IMG/VR virus record: IMGVR_UViG_3300023179_000343
Span: 1-31,306 of that record
Source: a virus
Reading direction: 5' to 3' (one strand)
Length of the DNA stretch: 31,306 nt
The position numbers and the translations under genes were made by a program. The notes beneath the pieces are model-generated. The model searched no databases, had not been told where the DNA came from, and saw only the letters and a program-made list of their open reading frames with translations. Shown here in pieces: positions 23,222-28,298 of this stretch (position 1 is its first letter; every line of letters begins with the position of its first letter).

Positions 23222-24550
23222 TTAAATTAAACTTTCAGCTACATATATACCATGTGCACCTGATACTGTGATTCCTCTAGCACTCAACGCATCACCAACA
23301 AAATGAACATTTTCATATTCTACTAATGCTAAGTCATTATAGTTCACTAATGGTTCAGGAGACAAATATTTTACTTCAGGAATATACATACCCCAATCAT
23401 CACCAAATTTGAACACTTCGTTCATTTGGTCAATGAAATTAAGAATATAATCTGCATATTCACCAAATGATTCTTTGAACCAAGACAATTCAGCAATTTG
23501 ATAACTATCAACTGTATTGTTTTCAGATGTTAAACTTGGTTTTCTAGTTAAATTAGGTGAATAGTATAATCCTGATTTTTTAGTTATTGGTAAATTAAAT
23601 TGACACTTTTGTACTACATCTCTACACCACTCAAACGGATTTTCAATACCTTTAATTTCCATCAAAATACCAAAGTTAGTCATATCGTTTCTAAATTGTT
23701 CACCTTTCTTAGCGTGACCATTATAAGTGATATCACCATATGTTTCCTCTACTGCTACATAAGCTGCGTTATTATTAGTACAGAATGATCGTAATGATAC
23801 ATTATCAAACTTTTGATATAGTTTAAAATCATAACTAATATCGATTAGTTTTTGAAAATATTTTTGTGGGCTTTCAAATCTCACTCCAATCTGGGTTGAC
23901 TTAGGTTCAGTTGGTAATTTATATTCGTCTGATAGTTTTTGAGCAAAGTCAATACCTGATTTACCTACAGCAAAAATAAGTTTATCATAATTAATCCATT
24001 CACTCTGTGGTTCATAATGCCACATTCTGTTATAGTGAAGTTTATTATTAACGAATTCAATTTTATCTACTTCAGTTTCCCATTCAAATTGAACACCTTT
24101 ATCAACTAGATAATTATACCAATTTTTACCTATTTCATGTAAATAATCAGTTCCAATGTGGTATACTGGGAATAAACGAAGACCAAAGTGAGGTTTGATG
24201 AAGTCTGGTTCTTCTTGAGGATTAGAGTACATAATTTTAGAAGGTTCAGGATGGAAACGTTTCCACATTTCAATAGCTTGATCCATTAAATTATATGCTT
24301 TTTCTTCTCCGCAATACTTAGATAATTGACCTCCGATAGCTGTATGATATGTTAATTTACCATCTGAGAATCCTCCAGCTCCTGCGAACCCAGTCATTAC
24401 TTCCTCAGGTTTACGATTATAAGGATCTTTACCTTTATCAATTATAGTAATAAGTTCACCAGGGTAATTATTATCTACTAATTTTAAAGCAGCACTAATT
24501 CCTGCTACTCCACTTCCTACAATTACAATTTTTTTGTTGTATTTTTTCAT
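23222..24550 (-). CDS. FAD-dependent dehydrogenase, COG2509-like
   Basis: A 442-residue flavoprotein. The N-terminal dinucleotide-binding fold has KIVIVGSGVAGISAALKL (GxGxxG at 12-17) and an acidic residue after the second strand (ITIIDKG). GFAGAGGFSDGKLTYH (54-69) is close to the GGAGAFSDGKL signature I associate with COG2509 dehydrogenases. LIFAVGKSG is a second flavin-fold motif, and the C-terminal NVHFVGDALSARGITVSGAHGIYVAESL is the usual FAD-binding end. Substrate is unknown; an oxidoreductase of this kind in a phage would be an auxiliary metabolic gene. It starts 1 nt beyond the end of the GIY-YIG gene. No defect in the FAD motifs is visible. Confidence 0.78.
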   Translation of the reverse strand: MKKYNKKIVIVGSGVAGISAALKLVDNNYPGELITIIDKGKDPYNRKPEEVMTGFAGAGGFSDGKLTYHTAIGGQLSKYCGEEKAYNLMDQAIEMWKRFHPEPSKIMYSNPQEEPDFIKPHFGLRLFPVYHIGTDYLHEIGKNWYNYLVDKGVQFEWETEVDKIEFVNNKLHYNRMWHYEPQSEWINYDKLIFAVGKSGIDFAQKLSDEYKLPTEPKSTQIGVRFESPQKYFQKLIDISYDFKLYQKFDNVSLRSFCTNNNAAYVAVEETYGDITYNGHAKKGEQFRNDMTNFGILMEIKGIENPFEWCRDVVQKCQFNLPITKKSGLYYSPNLTRKPSLTSENNTVDSYQIAELSWFKESFGEYADYILNFIDQMNEVFKFGDDWGMYIPEVKYLSPEPLVNYNDLALVEYENVHFVGDALSARGITVSGAHGIYVAESLI

Positions 24551-24551
24551 A

Positions 24552-25145
24552 TTATTTATATTTCCATTTATACCCGAAAGCCGTTTTTTGCCTACCTAGT
24601 ATAGCATCTTTTATTTGAGAAGTCAAATTTCCTTGTTTTTTCTTTGTTTCTTTTATCCACTCAGCTGCTTGACCTTTACTTTCCCATTCTTTAATTAAAT
24701 TATTATCTAAATCATACATCAACAATGGTTTAGCTTGCTTACGTTTAGCAATTAACATATTTTGTTGATGTTCTTTAGTAAATGGTTTTAATTTGCCTTT
24801 ATTGCCATTACTTATTTTTTCTTTAACTTCATCTGTATAATATTGAGAATGGTTTTGTAATGATGCTTTTATTTTAGCATTTCTTTCTGGTGGTGAAATC
24901 CATCCTGGTCCTCTTCCACCACCACCATTATTTTTATTCTCTAAATTAAATCCCCATGATTTAAACAGTTCAATATACCATGATTCCCAAAATCTCCATT
25001 CATCATCATCTACACAATCTATTTCAATTATTTCACTGTTTTTATTTTTACCTTTATGAGTATAAAAACGTTCTTTTATTCTTTGTAGTGTTTTACCAAC
25101 ATAAAATGGAATACCATTTCTTTCTAATATATAAATTTTAGTCAT
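24552..25145 (-). CDS. GIY-YIG homing endonuclease with NUMOD3 and NUMOD1 motifs
   Basis: A 197-residue protein. The GIY-YIG nuclease domain starts KIYILERNGIPFYVGKTLQRIKERF (variant IYI/YVG motifs, Arg in the following helix) and continues to WESWYIELFKSWGF with the catalytic Glu probably E54. LKPFTKEHQQN and VKEKISNGNKGK are NUMOD3-like DNA-binding segments; the C-terminus QAAEWI and IKDAILGRQKTAFGYKWKY is NUMOD1. It is free-standing, placed between the HKNHP protein gene and the FAD dehydrogenase, 1 nt from the latter. A class II motif ends 11 nt upstream. Probably a mobile gene that entered this site. Confidence 0.9.
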   Translation of the reverse strand: MTKIYILERNGIPFYVGKTLQRIKERFYTHKGKNKNSEIIEIDCVDDDEWRFWESWYIELFKSWGFNLENKNNGGGGRGPGWISPPERNAKIKASLQNHSQYYTDEVKEKISNGNKGKLKPFTKEHQQNMLIAKRKQAKPLLMYDLDNNLIKEWESKGQAAEWIKETKKKQGNLTSQIKDAILGRQKTAFGYKWKYK

Positions 25146-25156
25146 ATTATTTTGTT

Positions 25157-25164
25157 ATAAATAT
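25157..25164 (-). promoter_or_regulatory. Class II motif ATATTTAT before the GIY-YIG gene
   Basis: Coding strand GGGATATTTATAACAAA, 11 nt before the ATG, the shortest spacing of the set. Confidence 0.4.
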
Positions 25165-25176
25165 CCCAAAATTCCA

Positions 25177-25650
25177 TCAGACCAACACCCATGATGGTTT
25201 ATTGTTTAATTTGTTCCAATTTAATCCTTTAATTTTTACTTTATCATTAATATAAAAATTCTTATAAGCAGCCAAAATATCTTGGCCTTTAAATTCATCA
25301 GGCATACATTGTGGTGGAGCTACAAAACCATTATCTGGTAGATTTGGTTTGTTATCTCTACACCATTCTAGTACTTTTTTAGTAGCGTGTTCTTTACCGT
25401 AACGTTTTTCAAATTCATCACAAATTTCAAGTCCATGTTCTACAAGCCAATTATAATGTTGTATTGACTGTCTAGTCCATATTGTTGAAGGATGATTTTT
25501 ATGAGCACGTTTGTAAGGAGCAGTACCGCCTGTTTCCCAATGTGTAGTACAACACATTTGGGCTGATTCAATTTGCATTTTACGAATATGATCATCAGCT
25601 AATTCTCTAGCAGCGATGATAGGGTCAGGATTTATGTAAAATATATTCAT
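25177..25650 (-). CDS. Conserved phage protein with HKNHP/TIWTRQS motif, unknown function
   Basis: A 157-residue protein beginning MNIFYINPDPIIAARELADDHIRKMQIESAQMCC. I choose the ATG at 25650 because the longer frame to 25725 would read through class I promoter D and a hairpin, and the residues MNIF are the start I remember for homologues. Conserved parts are YKRAHKNHPSTIWTRQS, HYNWLVEHGLEICDEFEKRYGK and CMPDEFKGQDILAAYKNFYI. Aquatic T4-like phages carry this family as a hypothetical protein. The His/Cys/Arg content suggests a nucleic-acid or nucleotide enzyme, but I cannot name a reaction. Confidence 0.75.
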   Translation of the reverse strand: MNIFYINPDPIIAARELADDHIRKMQIESAQMCCTTHWETGGTAPYKRAHKNHPSTIWTRQSIQHYNWLVEHGLEICDEFEKRYGKEHATKKVLEWCRDNKPNLPDNGFVAPPQCMPDEFKGQDILAAYKNFYINDKVKIKGLNWNKLNNKPSWVLV

Positions 25651-25658
25651 ATTCTCGT

Positions 25659-25687
25659 AATATAATAAAAAATTCTTTAAAGCCAAA
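25659..25687 (-). promoter_or_regulatory. Class I promoter D (TTTGGC-N17-TATATT)
   Basis: TTTGGC (25682-25687) and TATATT (25659-25664) on the minus strand, 17 bp apart, 8 nt before the ATG at 25650. The downstream element is less like A-C (TATATTACG), but the upstream element is identical to A and B. Confidence 0.6.
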
Positions 25688-25700
25688 CTAGCATAGAGAA

Positions 25701-25723
25701 GGCCCAATCTTTTTGATTGGGCC
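25701..25723 (-). terminator. Hairpin upstream of promoter D, likely terminator
   Basis: Minus strand GGCCCAATC, loop AAAAA, GATTGGGCC: a perfect 9-bp stem followed by TTCTCT. The T-tract is imperfect, but the position after the preceding gene and just before a new promoter fits termination. Confidence 0.65.
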
Positions 25724-25777
25724 ACAGCTCCTTTAGTTTTTTAGTTTAAGTCGACAGGCTATGAATCTGTCTGTATG

Positions 25778-26098
25778 TTATTTATTTTTTAATTTATTAT
25801 AAACTTTTTTAGCTAATACTAACAAAGCAGCTCCTGCTATACTTCCCGCGACAGTAGCTCCCATATGGGATGGGGATTGCCCCATCATTTTCATATATGG
25901 TGTTATAATATCTCCAGCACTAGCTAAATAATTAGTTACAATACCTCCACCAACTAAACCTGTCCAAAATGCTCCACCATAATCAAATCCTTCATCTAAT
26001 GTTTGAGCTTTTTTAGCAAAAGCTAATGCTAATTTATTAGCATCTTGAGGATTAACATCAACATCTCCCTCATTTAAAGAAATATTAAATTTAGACAT
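25778..26098 (-). CDS. Second half of a frame-split gene, with small hydrophobic C-terminus
   Basis: From the ATG at 26098 this is 106 residues (MSKFNISLNEGDVDVNP). The same frame is open and coding-like well upstream, through IENQEETSPEEAAKAISQN, ADKIAADPKATEELNKL, back to the A10 run at 26251-26260. I think the ATG is internal and that the natural product continues from the 161-residue gene at 26241-26726. The C-terminal part has two Gly/Ala-rich hydrophobic segments (FWTGLVGGGIVTNYLASAG and ATVAGSIAGAALLVLAKKVY) that could span a membrane, like a holin or pore, or pack as helices in a virion protein. No homologue is recognised. Confidence 0.55.
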   Translation of the reverse strand: MSKFNISLNEGDVDVNPQDANKLALAFAKKAQTLDEGFDYGGAFWTGLVGGGIVTNYLASAGDIITPYMKMMGQSPSHMGATVAGSIAGAALLVLAKKVYNKLKNK

Positions 26099-26240
26099 TA
26101 ATTTATTTAATTCTTCTGTAGCTTTAGGATCAGCGGCTATTTTATCAGCTATGGCGTCTAGTTTAGGATCTGATTCTAACTTGTCTGTATTTTGAGAAAT
26201 AGCTTTGGCTGCTTCTTCAGGTGATGTTTCTTCTTGATTT

Positions 26241-26726
26241 TCAATTAAGCTTTTTTTTTTGACGATACTGAGTTTCAGTAATAATACCTGCTAATTTTTG
26301 CATTTTAAGGAATGACTCATTTAATGCTTCTTCTTTCATGCCTTCGTCTTCTACTTCCATTTTCTCCATCACATCAGCTTCATCAACTGGTGATTCTTCA
26401 ACTTTAGCATCAGTTACTACTTCGTCTTTTTTATCTTTGCTTGCTTTTTTATTAGCTTTCTTTTCTTTAGCTTTTTCAAATTTAGCTTTAGCTTTCTTAA
26501 GTTCTTTAATTTCGTTTTCAAGACCTTTAATCTTGCCTTCATCCATTAAATCTTTATGATCACTTTCAGCGATAGCGTTTAATTTAGCTTCACGCATTTG
26601 AATAGCTTCTTCACATTTTGCAATACGAGCTTCCATAGCAGCATCTTCAGCAGCACCATCAATTTCCTTAATATATTCTTGAATTGATTCGCGTATAATT
26701 GAACGTACTCTTTCTATTGTATTCAT
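26241..26726 (-). CDS. Helical protein with targeting-like N-terminus; ends just after an A10 frameshift site
   Basis: A 161-residue, highly charged coiled-coil protein. The N-terminus MNTIERVRSIIRESIQEYIKE is an amphipathic helix like those of other genes here. The middle is Lys/Glu-rich (ENEIKELKKAKAKFEKAKEK), then an acidic section, and near the C-terminus NESFLKMQKLAGIITETQYR, a motif also seen at the end of the scaffold protein (NEAFARMQKIAGL). Translation stops shortly after a run of ten A. In the +1 frame the sequence remains open for another 157 residues, giving a fusion of about 315 residues. Candidate packaged head protein. Confidence 0.65.
   Translation of the reverse strand: MNTIERVRSIIRESIQEYIKEIDGAAEDAAMEARIAKCEEAIQMREAKLNAIAESDHKDLMDEGKIKGLENEIKELKKAKAKFEKAKEKKANKKASKDKKDEVVTDAKVEESPVDEADVMEKMEVEDEGMKEEALNESFLKMQKLAGIITETQYRQKKKLN
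26251..26260 (-). other. A10 homopolymer, frameshift or slippage site
   Basis: Ten consecutive A on the coding strand between CGTC and GCTTAATTGA. The upstream frame meets TGA 9 nt later; one A fewer would join it to the downstream open frame. It may be transcriptional slippage, ribosomal frameshifting, a real mutation or a sequencing error. Confidence 0.6.
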
Positions 26727-26746
26727 TGGGTTAATTGTATTTGTGT

Positions 26747-26754
26747 ATAAATAT
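26747..26754 (-). promoter_or_regulatory. Class II motif ATATTTAT before the 161-residue gene
   Basis: Coding strand CAATATATTTATACACAAA, 20 nt before the ATG. Confidence 0.5.
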
Positions 26755-26766
26755 ATTGGGTTTTTG

Positions 26767-28080
26767 TTATACTGTTTTCTTTTCTACTGATTTAGTTAAT
26801 TTAAAGTTTCTCACACCTTTAATCGCTCTAATATCAGTAAATAATTGTTGTAAATCTTCATCTTTGAATCCTGTAGAGAATGGATGTGGGTCTATTTTAA
26901 TTTTAAGTAAGATGTAATAATTTGGGTTACTAAAAGCGGTGTCATTTGGGTTAATATCTTTAGAAGATACAATTGTTATACCTGGTAATGAACGAATATC
27001 TGATAATATATCTTTTTGAGGGCGTTCTTCAGTGTTAGTAAGAAGTGTTCCTTCAACATAGTATTGAGTTGATTCTTCTTTAATAATATTTTTAACTAGA
27101 TCTGTTAATTTAGTAGATTCATTTACTCCAGTAGCGTCAAAATCATCTGCTCTTAAATCAGTTTCAATATCTGAAATTGTATTTTGAACCCAATCTATTT
27201 GTTGTGGAGTTAAATTTTCATTGATAGCGTTTTCTATAAATGAGAAAAACTCACTGTCTGCTAATTTATAAACATCTTGGAAAAAGAATGATTGTACTCT
27301 ACTATCATCTGATTCAGCAAACGCTGAGAATATGTTATTGATTGCTTTATAGATAAATTTACCATAACGAATATCTTCTGGCTCATTTTCTAATTTGTCA
27401 ACTTGTCTAACAATAGCTTGTTTAGTTTCTCTGTCTCCTTTAAGACCGCTTTGTCCTAAAATACCAAAATATCCTTTAAGTAACTCATGTACTAACATAG
27501 GAAAACACACAGCTCTAGCTCTAATACTTAAAGCCTCAGTTATTACAATTTTAGAAGAACCTCCAGCTAATTTTTGTCCACCAGCTACCGCTGCTAACAT
27601 TAAAGCTATAGCGTCATCATTATCATATATACCAAAAGTATTATTCATTATTTGATTGTACTTATCATATAATGAAGGATTAATCTCGTCTAGATGATTT
27701 CGGAAAATACGAAATAATTCAGTCATACTAACTACAGATGCTCCTTGAGTAATAGCATTGATAACACGACGACGTTTCTCTCCAGGAGTAGCTTCATCTA
27801 ATGATCTTCCTACATCAGATAAACTAACTATTTTAGCATCTATCCCAATATTTTCTTGATCAATAATTGGATATTTTTCTTTAAGTATAGATACGGCTAA
27901 ATTTTCTAATCGAGATTTATATGGACTCTCAGCTGAAATAATGTCATTTAATAGCTTTTGTGAAGACATCATCACCTGCATTAAACTACGATTACCAATC
28001 ATCAGTTGTAAACTATCAGCTGATTTTTGGTTTAATCTATTTAAAGTCTCAGGACTAAATATGTCTCTATATTGTGCCAT
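26767..28080 (-). CDS. Conserved phage protein of unknown function, two-part structure
   Basis: A 437-residue protein. Residues 1-320 are helical (LMQVMMSSQKLLNDIISAES, AIALMLAAVAGGQKLAGG, VCFPMLVHELLKGYFGILG). A joining stretch NESTKLTDLVKNIIKEES (about 320-338) resembles the targeting and cleavage motif found at the N-termini of neighbouring proteins. The C-terminal domain, QKDILSDIRSLPGITIV to IRAIKGVRNFKL, looks like a ferredoxin/ACT-like beta-alpha-beta fold. I have seen this arrangement in aquatic phages as a hypothetical protein. The start overlaps the preceding stop by one base (TAATG). The internal L-x-x-I-I-K-E-E might be a protease site separating the two domains. Confidence 0.65.
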   Translation of the reverse strand: MAQYRDIFSPETLNRLNQKSADSLQLMIGNRSLMQVMMSSQKLLNDIISAESPYKSRLENLAVSILKEKYPIIDQENIGIDAKIVSLSDVGRSLDEATPGEKRRRVINAITQGASVVSMTELFRIFRNHLDEINPSLYDKYNQIMNNTFGIYDNDDAIALMLAAVAGGQKLAGGSSKIVITEALSIRARAVCFPMLVHELLKGYFGILGQSGLKGDRETKQAIVRQVDKLENEPEDIRYGKFIYKAINNIFSAFAESDDSRVQSFFFQDVYKLADSEFFSFIENAINENLTPQQIDWVQNTISDIETDLRADDFDATGVNESTKLTDLVKNIIKEESTQYYVEGTLLTNTEERPQKDILSDIRSLPGITIVSSKDINPNDTAFSNPNYYILLKIKIDPHPFSTGFKDEDLQQLFTDIRAIKGVRNFKLTKSVEKKTV

Positions 28081-28298
28081 TATTTTTTACCTTGTTTAAA
28101 TCTTTGAGCTATTTTTTTAGCGATTGCTTTTGCTGGTTCTTCAACTGGTTCTTCAGGAGAAATAGTTCTACGTCTTGTAGGAGTAGTTGGTTTTGTTTCA
28201 ACATCGGTCTCTGGCTCAGCTATTTGTGGTTGAGGAGCTTCAGCTAATACTTTTTCTATTTCTTCTCTGATAATTCTTCTTAAATCTGATTTTTTCAT
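28080..28298 (-). CDS. Small protein with clear targeting-like leader (LRRIIREEIEKVLAE)
   Basis: A 72-residue protein: MKKSDLRRIIREEIEKVLAE then A, followed by a Pro/Thr/Glu-rich, disordered and finally basic segment (KAIAKKIAQRFKQGKK). The first 20 residues form an amphipathic helix ending in V-L-A-E, and the next residue is Ala, as in T4 internal proteins cut by gp21. The basic remainder could bind DNA in the head. It overlaps the 853-residue gene by 4 nt (ATGA) and the next gene by one base, and a class II motif ends 16 nt upstream, inside the end of the preceding gene. Confidence 0.65.
   Translation of the reverse strand: MKKSDLRRIIREEIEKVLAEAPQPQIAEPETDVETKPTTPTRRRTISPEEPVEEPAKAIAKKIAQRFKQGKK

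Noticed and set aside
25724-25777. Possible tRNA or tRNA remnant on the plus strand: ACAGG, 7-nt loop CTATGAA, TCTGT looks like an anticodon arm.
   Set aside because: No T arm, acceptor stem or proper D arm could be formed with the flanking AT-rich bases; a 5-bp stem with a 7-nt loop is easily found by chance.
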